Shown one piece after another: positions 44,930 through 55,540 of a DNA stretch of 64,000 nucleotides (position 1 is its first letter; each line of letters opens with the position of its first letter). Location: positions 15,998,846-16,062,845 of the forward strand of contig NC_088779.1 of the NCBI RefSeq assembly GCF_954871325.1, written 5' to 3'. The notes beneath the pieces are model-generated. The model ran no database searches, was not told the DNA's origin, and saw nothing but the letters and a program-made list of their open reading frames with translations. The DNA is from Gordionus sp. m RMFG-2023 (taxonomy: Eukaryota > Nematomorpha > Gordioida > Chordodea > Parachordodidae). The translations under genes and the position numbers were made by a program.

Positions 44930-45430
44930 TGATAATGATGATGGTATCGTGTCTATGATGTTTTTGGTGATGTAGTGTCGTTTTTTTTGATTTCATTTCC
45001 TTGCTCGTAACTTGCCGTAAATAACTGGAAATAAAACGTGTAAATTGGAAGATAAAATAAAATTTACTGATGATTGTTGTAAGTGCTGAAAAAAAGAAGA
45101 AATAAATTTAATATAATATTTATTAAGTCAGTTATTGTATGACAGGCAGATCAAGGTTTCCTGGGGGAAGAAAAGGGAAGTGGATGATCTGGGAACAATG
45201 GTGTATTGAAGTGTCTGTTGGGATGGATAACACAAAGAAAATCAATTCATATTTTGTCTAGTTTTTGATAATGATTATATTTGATGACGGTTATATATGA
45301 TTATTTTTATTATCTTTATTTTATATGTTGATAAATAAAGTGTATTGTTTATTTTAGGGTTTAGAAAGTGTATTGTCTAAGTTAGAGTTTTGAAATTGGT
45401 ACCAGTAGACCAGGATCCGAAGCAACCAAT
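44930..45430 (+). repeat. Helitron block shared with 47239-47378 and 50156-51080
   Basis: Contains one unit of the 122-bp repeat (GATGGTATCGTGTCTATGAT on), then GTAAGTGCTGAAAAAAAGAA to AACAATGGTGTAT, then GTTGGGATGGATAACACAAA to AGTTAGAGTTTTGAAA. The same blocks occur again in the Helitron, split there by the hAT-type element. Confidence 0.85.
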
Positions 45431-47238
45431 GTACTAACTACAGGTGAGATTATGGGAAGTGTGTTAATGTTATTTATTTTGAAGTAATTAATCATTTTTA
45501 TGAAATATGGTGTAAGGGTAATTATATAATTATACATATGATATATTTATTTATTAATGATAAACATATATAGGATACATTTAGATTTAAAAGGATATCA
45601 TTAATGAAAATGTGAGATAATCTAGCTGCAGTGTTATGTAATAAACTTGTGAAATACATTAGAATTAAAGAAATTGAATTGTAATGAGGTCATAATAATA
45701 TATATAATAATAGTATATGTGAACAAGTATTTTTGATTTAATGTATGAATTTGATATGGTTTCAATTAAGGTGATATATTATTTAGGGATCTATAGAGGG
45801 TGAATTAATGTTGTTTATTTTAGAGGGATCTATAGAGGGTGAATTATTGTTGTTTATTTTAGAATAATTAACCATTTTTATGAAATATGGTGTAAATAAT
45901 AAATTAAAGGAATTGAAGTATAATGAAATCAGAATAGTATGTATAATGTTATATGTGGATAGTTATTTGGATTTAATGTCTGCATTTGATAGATACAAAT
46001 GTAGTAGGAGTTATTAGATGACATTTAATTTTTTTTTAATTATGAAATTTTAGATGTAATATATATATTATTTTTTTTTGAAAAATTATAAAATTTTGAA
46101 TATTGTTATGTATGCAATGCAAGGATATGAAGGGAAAATATTTTTACAGAGAAGGCCAGCTCTTGTTGATGAGTATGCCTTGAGGTGGAAATATTGTTTG
46201 GTTTGCATACTGGAGAAAGTTTTTTTTATATATAAATTTTGTTTTGTAAATTTATTTAGCACATTACATATTTATTTATCTTTGTAATAATTTTATAGCA
46301 CATCACCTTTTACTACTTATATTAGGAACATGTTTTTTTCATATTACATATTTTTTTTATCTTTGTAATAATTTTATAGCACATCACCTTTTACTACTTA
46401 TATTATGAACATGTTTTTTTTAAAAAAAAGAAAGAAAGAAAAGACTCAAATTATTTTATATTGTGAGGCTATATCAAAAATTCTTTACAGATATACTGTA
46501 TAACCCATTATATTCTCAATTTTTGTTACTTTGCATTCTACATTTTTATGAATTGTGCTAATTGTGATAGCAGAGTTAGGTAGAAATGGTATATTTTTCT
46601 TAGGATACTGAGTAATTCCTAGATGGAAAATATTGTATTTTCTACATATTATATATTTTTCTTTATAAAATATCAAATGTATTTCTATATATATGTCTTA
46701 TAATTGTGTTAAAATTTTTGTTCGGAGAAGTTTTGTTCGGAAAATTTTTGCAATTATTTTTAATGCCTAAGAATGGATTTGTATATCTATTTTAGGAGAT
46801 ATTTATAAAAATGTAGATGACAGAAGAACAATTACATGTGTTGAAATTGCATATCACACATAAACCATTGGTTTACATTATAATATTGTAGATAAAACCA
46901 TTATTTCATAATTACCATTAATTATACCCGAATAATGTATATTATATCTCCTATTTCCCAAGTGTCTTAAAATGAATATTAGTATGTTTTGCGGCCATAT
47001 TAATGTTCCATAGATTATAAATGCAGATACCTCAAAGTAAATGTCATTATTGATAATATGTGTTTCTGCGATTATATATTGAAATGTATCGGAGATATTA
47101 TTTTATAAATCATCATAAAGGGAGACGATTCGATAAATTCCCTGAACGTTTTCAGGGTATGCGATACAATTCAATGGGACGATTCGATACAACACCACCA
47201 GAGAAAGAGGAACGCTGGGCTTGTGAAGGGTGGGCGTG
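45430..47238. other. Helitron interior with exon-like fragments
   Basis: Mostly AT-rich. A 47-bp phrase (GGATCTATAGAGGGTGAATT) is doubled at 45787-45860, and a ~95-bp block with ATTTTATAGCACATCACCTT is doubled at 46260-46410. Two stretches have higher GC and an open frame: 46095-46215 (QGYEGKIFLQRRPALVDEYA) and 47108-47230 (GRRFDKFPERFQGMRYNSMG then RFDTTPPEKEERWACEGW). I do not recognise either. Helitrons often capture host exons, so they are candidates for that. Confidence 0.4.
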
Positions 47239-47739
47239 TTGTAAGTGCTGAAAAAAAGAAGAAATAAATTTAATATAATATTTATTAAGTCAGTTATTGT
47301 ATGACAGGCAGATCAAGGTTTCCTGGGGGAAGAAAAGGGAAGTGGATGATCTGGGAACAATGGTGTATCTGTTGGGATCAGGGTTGCCATGCCTCCCCCC
47401 ATCAGTGGGAGTCTCCCACAATTTTTTAGTTTACCCACATACATCTCACTCCCACAAAACTCCCACAATTAGAAATCTCCCACAAAAATCTCCCACAATT
47501 TTTTAATTTCTCCCACAATTTTTTTTTTAGCATTTTAATGTTTTTAATATATAAATAATAATTTTGAGAGACAGTATTTGATTATTTTTATATTTTTAAA
47601 ATAAATTTTAAATATTTATTCGAAAAATATGTCTAGTTCTTTTATTTTATTTTTCCGCTAATTTTAAATTCTCCATCCAATCCAATCCATTCGACATTTT
47701 CAAAATTTGAAGTTAGAATAGTATGGGAAACTAGTGCTT

Positions 47740-48350
47740 TTTTTATATTTTTATTTATATATACCATGATAGTTATCTTCTAGGTGAGATTTAGATTGTT
47801 TTGAGGTTAAAGCACTAGTTTCCAATACTGATGTTTTTTTGGACAATAAAATGTTATAATTAAATATATAAAAAGAAAAATTATTTTCAATATAAATTGC
47901 TTATGTACTATTATATATTAAAAAATATATTATTAATATTAGAAGTAATATTTTTAAAAATTAGCAATGAAAGTGGAACTCATCTTAGAAAATATTATTA
48001 TCCTAATCATCTTTAATCTAAGCTTAAAAAATCCTAAATATTATACATATTTTATATTTTTATTTATATATACCATGATAGTTATCTTCTAGGTGAGATT
48101 TAGATTGTTTTGAGGTTAAAGCATTAGTTTCCAATACTGATGTTGTTTTTTGGACAATAAAATGTTATAATTAAATATATAAAAAGAAAAATTATTTTCA
48201 ATATAAACTGCTTATGTACTATTATATATTAAAAAATATATTATTAATATTAGAAGTAATATTTTTAAAAATTAGCAATGAAAGTGGAACTCATCTTAGA
48301 AAATATTATTATCTTAATCATCTTTAATCTAAGCTTAAGATATCCTAAGA
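47740..48350 (+). repeat. ~305-bp tandem duplication
   Basis: The block from TATTTTTATTTATATATACC through AGTGGAACTCATCTTAGAAA (47746-48000) recurs at 48052-48305 with only a handful of changes. Non-coding, inside the 2.8-kb hAT-type element. Confidence 0.88.
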
Positions 48351-48885
48351 GGCCGAGTTAATGGTTAAACAAAATTATAAAATGTCATGCCAGGATTTTT
48401 ATAAATATCTTAATAACGACGGTAAACGTTTAGTTCCATTATTTAAATCTCATATAAAATATAATTAACTATAACTATTTGACTTTCTATATTTTATAAA
48501 ATCTTATTTATACATTTGCATAAAATCAAATAAATTTATTTTTTACATTGTAAAATTAATATTTTGAATATTTTGGCAAATCATAAAAATAAAGAAGCAT
48601 TACAATCTCCTCAAACATGACATCATATTAAATCTTATTAATAATTATCCGATAATAGTAATATTCTTACTTTGGTATTTCTGCAGCATAATTTAGTGAG
48701 CCTTTATTAAATTATATTCTTCTGATTGCAACTGCATATTAACAGCATATAGTAGATTTCCTATATGTAAAATTCCTAAATATACTTCTGCCATTTATTT
48801 TTGAAAATTATTTTCAAATAGGACAGCTTTTATAATCTATTTATTTTTTAAAGGTTTGTATTTTAAAATTCTACGATAGCGCGTA

Positions 48886-49375
48886 TTAGGAGGAACCTGT
48901 CAACCAACATTATGCTGACTCAATTCTGTAAATACACTCTGGTTTTTGCCAAATTCACTGAGGAATTATTAGATCAGAAAGCTACCATGCAATTCATTGG
49001 TAATGCCAAATCTGCCATATTTACCATTATATATGGTTAGCTATGTCTTTGGATATTTCATATCTGGAGAAAATTTTTTTAATAGTTTTATTAAAATGAC
49101 ATTAATTTTGTTGAAATAGGGGAGGATCAAGGGAAATGTTTTGATATCTCCTTATTAGATGCATCTGTTAGAATTGCATATGTTTGCACATCTTTCAAAT
49201 CGTCAAGAATTGACTTTCTGGATTTATATCCTAAAACATTGTTGATAGCCTTGCTCATTTTGTGTTCTACAAAGTATTCTATTCATTTATATTAGTCGTT
49301 AAATATTATGGGGAAAGATTCTACCAACATTGAGATGTTGAGTAACTCTCTGAATGTTGTACTGCATGATAGGTA
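48886..49375 (+). pseudogene. Exon-like fragments of an unrecognised gene, carried in a hAT element
   Basis: An open stretch ending at 49035 reads NLSTNIMLTQFCKYTLVF, AKFTEELLDQKATMQFIGNA and KSAIFTIIY. An 84-bp GT-AG intron (49036-49119) joins in phase to GEDQGKCFDISLLDASVRIA, YVCTSFKSSRIDFLDLYP and KTLLIALLILCSTKYS. A further stretch, DSTNIEMLSNSLNVVLHDR with a GGTATTTACC donor, follows near 49320-49372 but is out of phase. Composition and helical, hydrophobic character are unlike the surrounding DNA. I cannot name the family. It looks like a piece of a host gene picked up with its introns. Confidence 0.5.
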
Positions 49376-49719
49376 TTTACCATTTCCGCAACTGTAGTTG
49401 CATCTATATTATTTCTTATTTTTGAAGAATATTTTTGTTTTGAAATAGATGTTTATAGAATGCCCTGTACTGATTTATGCTTTGAAGATTTTTGATACCT
49501 CAAAATATCATATTCCCTTCCCCCATTTATTTTTTTACATTGTAAAATTACAATTTTTTATAAAATTTTATCTTGTTTACATTCTTTTGTATTTAAAAAA
49601 GATCGTTGGTTATTATTTTTAAACAAAATTAATATATTATAATAAATCAATATGTTTTTTTAATAATAAAGATAGTACTCTAAGAAATTTTGTGTCATAC
49701 AGTAATTACCTATTTTGAA

Positions 49720-50010
49720 AAATAGTTGGGTATTTTATTTTGGAAAATAGTTAACTATTTTATTTTGAAAAAGAGTTGGATATTTTATTTTGAAAAATAG
49801 TTAGGCTATTTTATTTTGAAAAAGAGTTGGATATTTTATTTTGAAAAATAGTTGGCTATTTTATTTTGAAAAATAGTTGGCTATTTTATTTTGAAAAATA
49901 GTTGGCTATTTTATTTTGAAAAAAAGTTAGCTATTTTATTTTAAAAAAAGTTAGCTATTTTATTTTGAAAAATAATTACCTATTTTATTTTGGAAAATAG
50001 ATTAGATTTT
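49720..50010 (+). repeat. 26-bp minisatellite
   Basis: About eleven units of TTGGCTATTTTATTTTGAAA plus AATAG, with small variants. Non-coding. Confidence 0.9.
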
Positions 50011-50319
50011 ATATTTATAAAAGATAATAAGTGGATAACTAAGTCAATGGCCTGCAAAAAAATTTTTTTTACCAATTTCTCCCACAATTTTTATATTTCT
50101 CCCACAAAATACCTAATTTCTCCCACAATTTGAAAATTTTGACCTGGCAACCCTGGTTGGGATGGATAACACAAAGAAAATCAATTCATTATTTGTTTAG
50201 TTTTTGATAATGATTATATTTGATGACGGTTATATATGATTATTTTTATTATCTTTATTTTATATGTTGATAAATAAAGTGTATTGTTTATTTTAGGGTT
50301 TAGAAAGTGTATTGTCTAA

Positions 50320-51080
50320 GTTAGAGTTTTGAAAATGATGATGATGGTATCGTGTCTATGATGTTTTTGGTGGATGTAGTGTCGTTTTTTTGATTTCATT
50401 TCCTTGCTCGTAACTTGCCGTAAATAACTGGAAATAAAACGTGTAAATTGGAAGTATAAAATAAAATTTACTGATGATGATGGTATCGTGTCTATGATGT
50501 TTTTGGTGGATGTAGTGTCGTTTTTTTGATTTCATTTCCTTGCTCGTAACTTGCCGTAAATAACTGGAAATAAAACGTGTAAATTGGAAGTATAAAATAA
50601 AATTTACTGATGATGATGATGGTATCGTGTCTATGATGTTTTTGGTGGATGTAGTGTCGTTTTTTTGGATTTCATTTCCTTGCTCGTAACTTGCCGTAAA
50701 TAACTGGAAATAAAACGTGTAAATTGGAAGTATAAAATAAAATTTACTGATGATGATGATGGTATCGTGTCTATGATGTTTTTGGTGTAGTGTCGTTTTT
50801 TTTATTTCATTTCCTTGCTCGTAATTTGCCGTAAATAACTGGAAATAAAAGGTGTAAATTGGAAGAATAAAATAAAATTTACTGATGATGATGGTGGTAT
50901 CGTGTCAATGATGTTTTTGGTCGATGTAGTGTCATTTTTTTGATTTCATTTCCTTGCTCGTAACTTGCCGTAAATAACTGGAAATAAAACGTGTAAATTG
51001 GAAGTATAAAATAAAATTTACTGATGATGATGATGGTATCGTGTCTATAATGTTTTTGGTGGATGTAGTGTCGTTTTTTG
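50320..51080 (+). repeat. 122-bp tandem repeat at the 3' side of the helicase gene
   Basis: About six units from GATGATGATGGTATCGTGTC through GTAGTGTCGTTTTTTTGATT and TTGCTCGTAACTTGCCGTAA to AATAAAATTTACT, 95% or more alike. The array starts directly downstream (in gene direction) of the helicase stop at 51086. One more unit sits at 44930-45065. Confidence 0.93.
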
Positions 51081-51085
51081 ATGAA

Positions 51086-53765
51086 TTAACTTGAAGCTAC
51101 ATAATTTAATACGTCCTGATATACGACATTAAGAGTAAATACTCTATTATCATTCAAAAGTGTGCCCTGGTATTTTGTAGGTAATATTTTTATTTTTTTA
51201 AATCTGCAACGTGTTAGAGCGACATAGAGCTGACCATGGGAAAACACAGGTTCAGGAAGAAAGAGGCCGACATTGTCGAATGTTTGACCTTGACTTTTGT
51301 TTATAGTGATAACAAAAGCAGGAATTATAGGAAATTGGCGTCTTTTTAATATGAAAGGCAACCGGGAATCGCTCGGGGAAAGATCAATTCGAGGAATAAA
51401 AACGCGATGGCCATTATGCGTCCTTGATAATATTTCAGAATCTATGAAATTATCATGTAAATTTTTGATAAGAAGTCGTGTCCCATTGCATAAGCCTCTG
51501 CTGGGATTCATGTTACGAAGAAGCAATATTATTGTCCCAACTTTAAGATTTAAAATATGAGGAGACATTCATGATGGGGTTTGAGAATGAAGAAATTCAA
51601 TGGGGAAATTAAGTAAATCCTCAGGATTATCTGTTTGTATAGAATCAGCGCTAAAATATATCTTAGAATTTCCTGATAGTTTTTGAATAATTTCGTTATT
51701 TAAATTTAGGGCTATGTTATTTTTAGTGGTTAATATAATTTTTTTTGAAAATAGGTTAATATCAGATATTTGTATGGAGTCTCCATATATTGATTTGATT
51801 AATGATTTTTCTAATAATGAATTTGGGATTTCAATCGAATCTGGAGGGAATAAAGGATTGGAAACATTTGATAAAGATTCTCCAACATTCAAAAGCCAGG
51901 AATTATACTCAACATCTTCAGAAGATAACCGCATATTTTCATTCAGGTGGATAACTTTAAAATAAACCCATAAATCAGAAGACTTAAGACACGATTTAAT
52001 AATATATGCTTTTAAACTGTTTGGAATGACAGGTAAAGTTTGCCTAAAATCGCCGCTCAATAATTTAACTTTACCACCGAATGGGAACTGTGTTTGCATT
52101 ATATCTTTAAGTAATCTATCGATACAGCGTAAAGCGTATTTAGTCATCATTGTGGCTTCGTCGATAATAATTAATTTGGACCTTTTAATAACAGTAGCAT
52201 CAGGGGAATGAAGACTCATGCGAGATACAGAGTTATCAACAATCGGAATAGGTAATTTAAATCCACTATGTATTGTTCTACCCCCTTTTAAAAGAATAGC
52301 GGCAATGCCTGTTGTTGCAAACGGTAAAACTATTTGGTTGCGTATTCATATGTAGCACATTAGGGTGTTATACAAAAAAGTTTTTCCAGAACCACCAGGA
52401 CCATCAATATAAAAACAACGCTGAGCAAAATCATTATTTTCGATAGATTGAACGATTAAATCAAAAGATGATTTTTGTAAAAGATTTAATTTAGAAATAA
52501 TTTCCCATGCTTTAGCTGGCTCAAGTTCAATATTATAAATATCATTTTCAAGTGTTATAGTAGGAACAGGCAAATTAAAATTATTTAGATGAAAACCATG
52601 GTCACGCAAAACTTTTTCTATATCTGATAAGGCCATATTAATTGCAATAGAATCTGTATGGGTATGTGCGAAATCTTCTATCATATATTTTTTAAATTTT
52701 TCCCAGAGGTTATTTGGATTTTCTGGCTGACAAAAAATACAAATAAAGGCAAAAGATTGACGCAACTGTATGGGCATTAAAAATGTTGACGCTTCTTTCA
52801 TAAATGCTTCCCATTCCTTGTCATCAACCAATAAATTTCTTTTAAAAGCCGCCTCTTTAAAAGTATTATATAAAACTCATTCAAAACTTGTGGCGCCAAC
52901 AACATGAAGTAATAGTAAACGTAGGAAAAATCTCTCGCCGGATGGATCAACAGTATACATTAGTGTTGTTAAACGGCTCGTTTTGAGCCGATTTTTAAAA
53001 ACGGCTAACTCAATATTTTAGCCAGAAAAATATTGCCTAAGCCTCAAGATTTCGAAAATATATGTCTATACATTTGTTCCTTCTATGAGCAAAATCTTCA
53101 GGCTTGGGTAATATTTTTATGGATGAGGTATTGAGTTAGCCGTTTTTAAAAATCGGCTCAAAACGAGCCGTTTAACAACACTAGTATACATCCTTGAAAT
53201 TATATTGTTTTGTCTTTGTCTAAGTTTCCACTTATTAGCGCTGAAAGTATAATGATATGGTATAGTGACATATAAATATTGACGGGCATTAACATCATTT
53301 TTATTTAATTCAAACCAGGCAGTTAATGTAGTATTTCTGCTGGCAGATTTCTCTAATGCCTGACGTTCTTGTCCTTCTATAAAATATACCGGTTGATGAA
53401 ATGGCAAGTGTATTGCTAATCGATTTATACCGTGAGATCGATCATGCATACGATTTTCTAATAATCTCCACATGGCTTCACATGCATATCGGGCATTTAT
53501 ATGCATTCTAATTTCATCATGAGATTGAAGCGAATTAGTTTTAAGATCTATATTAGCGCAGTCGTATCCTTTGTAAACGTACTTAAAAATATATTTGACG
53601 GATTTTATTGATGTACATATTTCAACATTTATGTGTGCATTAAATTTTAATAATAGACATTTGTTATAAGGGATTACGTATCGATTATCAACTGGCTTAC
53701 CTCCGACATGAATAAAACCCTTATCTCTACGTTGATAAAATGGATATCCTAAAAATTTGTTCCAC
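51086..53765 (-). pseudogene. Helitron PIF1-type helicase, broken
   Basis: Minus strand. 53765-53192: part after the Rep domain (FLGYPFYQRRDKGFIHVGGK, DNRYVIPYNKCLL, HINVEICTSIKSVKYIFKY, WFELNKNDVNARQYLYVTIP). After the MITE at 52961-53183 it continues VDPSGERFFLRLLLLHVVGA, KEAAF, DDKEWEAF, then the helicase: Walker A GPGGSGKTFLYNTL (~52390), ATTGIAAILLKGGRTIHSGF, Walker B KLIIIDEATM (~52160), LLSGDFRQTLPVI, LNENMRL, LNLKVGTIILLLRNMNP, NGTRL, VITINKSQGQTF and GQLYVALTRC. Three in-frame TGA codons interrupt it (after SFE, CYI and QTPS); the rest of the frame is open. The Rep nuclease is missing. Such helicases unwind DNA for rolling-circle transposition. Confidence 0.9.
52961..53183. mobile_element. 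hAT-type MITE with ~55-bp perfect inverted ends
   Basis: 223 bp. Left arm begins TAGTGTTGTTAAACGGCTCG and right arm is its mirror over about 55 bp with essentially no mismatch. Perfect 8-bp target duplication GTATACAT (52953-52960, 53184-53191) inside the helicase frame. Ends match the giant element at 22057-31343 and the MITEs at 12451 and 22930. It is the youngest-looking member. Confidence 0.93.
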
Positions 53766-54085
53766 CCTGCCCGATCCTTAATTTTTTCTTATATTTTTCC
53801 CCAAAAATGTGACCCTATATAAAAATTATTTGTCCGCCTGGCTCGGTCCGAATTTATTTAAATATAGAAAACATTAATAATTTTTTAATTGTAAAAAAAA
53901 ATCTACAAATAAAAAATATTGCGTCTTATTTCTTGCAAGAATTTTAAAATATATCATTTATTTCATAAAATTGAATGATAACAGCCCGACCCAGCCAGAA
54001 TTTTTTTTAAAAATATTAGACCTTACCCAGCCCGAACCTAAATTGTTTTGTAAGAATAACACCAGGCAGGGCTGGAGGCGGACCA
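53766..54085. mobile_element. MITE-like segment at the Helitron break
   Basis: Starts near CACCCTGCCCGATCC and ends near CAGGCAGGGCTGGAGG, with CCCGACCCAGCC and CTGGCTCGGTCC motifs near both ends, similar in style to other hAT-type MITEs here. It abuts the point where the Helitron protein stops. Ends and target duplication are not certain. Confidence 0.4.
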
Positions 54086-55540
54086 GGAATTTGCAAATGT
54101 TAATAAATCATGGTTTCATTGTATATTATTTTATAATTTGATAATTTTACAATTTTCATTTAAGATTATTTTACAATTTTTTTTAAAGATTATAAGAATA
54201 ATTTTTCAATTAGATATTTTTTATTAATATACAAAAAAATAAATAAATTTTAGGGTAAATCTATTTTGTCAATTATGTTCGGATTAGGAATTTAAGGGAA
54301 AAACTGGTTGCGTCGGATCTTGGAAAATATTTTACTTTCTGCGCATGGTTATAATTTAATCGAAAAGGAAGAGAAACTTTATAAATATCTAAATGTCCTG
54401 GTTCGACTTATTGGTAAACAGCCGACTGTTTGGAGAGCTATAATAGCTTCGTCTAAACAGCTTCAAAAGTAAGATATAAACAAAAAAACGAAAGAAACAA
54501 ATCGAAAAACACAAAAAAAATATGAAAAATAACAATGCCATGAAATACTAAACATACCAAAATAGAGTTTCCTAGTTCAAAAGCTGTCTAGCCTAGGCTA
54601 AACAGAAATAAGTATCAAAATGAGTCGAACTAAGACACACCCTTAGGTTTTTAATTTTATTTATTTATTTATTTCTCTTCAAGTTTTATACTAAAATATA
54701 ACGAAATTCAGCTTTTTTTTTTTTAGTTTTATTCGGTTTTTATTTTTTCTATATAAAAAAACTTATATAAACCGAAACGAAACAAAAAATAATATCAATT
54801 TCCCAAAACCAGAATGAAGATACATGATTTATTTCAAAAATGGTTCTGGAAATTAACGGGCCCCTATCACTCTTATGCTGAATTATAAAAATATAGTGTA
54901 AAAATCATTTAAAAAAATAAAATAAAAGGGTATACCTCATATTGTAGGAATAAAATAAGATCTTATAGGAATGTGTTGACAAAATTTGCGGATGAATTGA
55001 AATATAATTTTTAAAAAAATAATAATAAAAAGTGGCAAATTTTAAATCAACAAAAAATCTATAATTAAAAAAAGAAAAGAAGGTTTTTTTTTATTTCGAG
55101 GGAACTAGGTTAATTTTTGTAGAAATAATACTAATAAAATGATATATGTAAATTAGTTTTATCAATATAATAGATTATCATCATTACCAAAATGAAATGT
55201 AAAAACAAGCTCAACTTACCGCTTTAAAATTTTGGCCTAATATCTTGGATTCAACTGAACCATGTTATAAATTGGTTCAACATGTGTTCTTTGTGTATTG
55301 TTATTTTTATGACAATAATATATTTTTGTTTGAAAATACCTACTATGTTTATTCTAGTAGTATTTCAAAATTTATAGAATATTAACTGTAATATTATTTA
55401 TTCAAATTTGTTTAAATTAATATTAATATGAACGAATCGAATATACAAGTACTAAGTATAATTAATAAATATTATGCGAATAAAAAACACGATTCGTAAA
55501 ATTGCACTAGTAATCTTTTTATTTTCCCAAAAATTTAGGA
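54086..55540. other. AT-rich spacer without recognisable genes
   Basis: No coding region or repeat that I can support on either strand. Confidence 0.4.

Larger units (their letters stand above)
47379..50155. mobile_element. hAT-type element, 2.8 kb, nested in the Helitron
   Basis: Ends CAGGGTTGCCATGCC and, inverted, CAGGGTTGCCAGGTC, flanked by a perfect 8-bp duplication GTTGGGAT (47371-47378 and 50156-50163) inside the Helitron block that reads intact at 45216. Subterminal TCTCCCACAAT units repeat at both ends in the same orientation (about seven at 47410-47525, three at 50089-50140). No transposase. Cargo: a ~305-bp tandem duplication, exon-like coding fragments (48890-49375) and a 26-bp minisatellite. 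Confidence 0.9.
44481..53765 (-). mobile_element. Helitron, 5'-truncated, with nested insertions
   Basis: The 3' terminus is on the minus strand at 44481: a 6-bp stem CCCGTC/GACGGG (44492-44509) followed, 10 nt on, by the CTAG end (TTATTAGCTAG) with a T in the flank, the classic Helitron 3' end. The helicase gene (53765-51086) reads in the same orientation. The upstream end with the Rep nuclease is missing, cut near 53765. The interior has duplicated blocks (45079-45208 again at 47239-47366), a 122-bp tandem repeat, a 2.8-kb hAT-type element and a 223-bp MITE. It might be two joined Helitron copies, since subterminal blocks occur twice. Confidence 0.8.

Noticed and set aside
51297-52211. Plus-strand frames opposite the Helitron helicase
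   Set aside because: Antisense shadows of the helicase reading frame.
7673-53765. Reassignment of TGA to tryptophan in the nuclear genome
   Set aside because: Pinin and the hAT genes use TGG at conserved tryptophans, and the in-frame TGA codons align with residues other than Trp.
53766-54085. 5' terminus of the Helitron
   Set aside because: No TC start is identifiable and the sequence has MITE-like motifs unrelated to Helitron ends; the Rep domain is simply missing.
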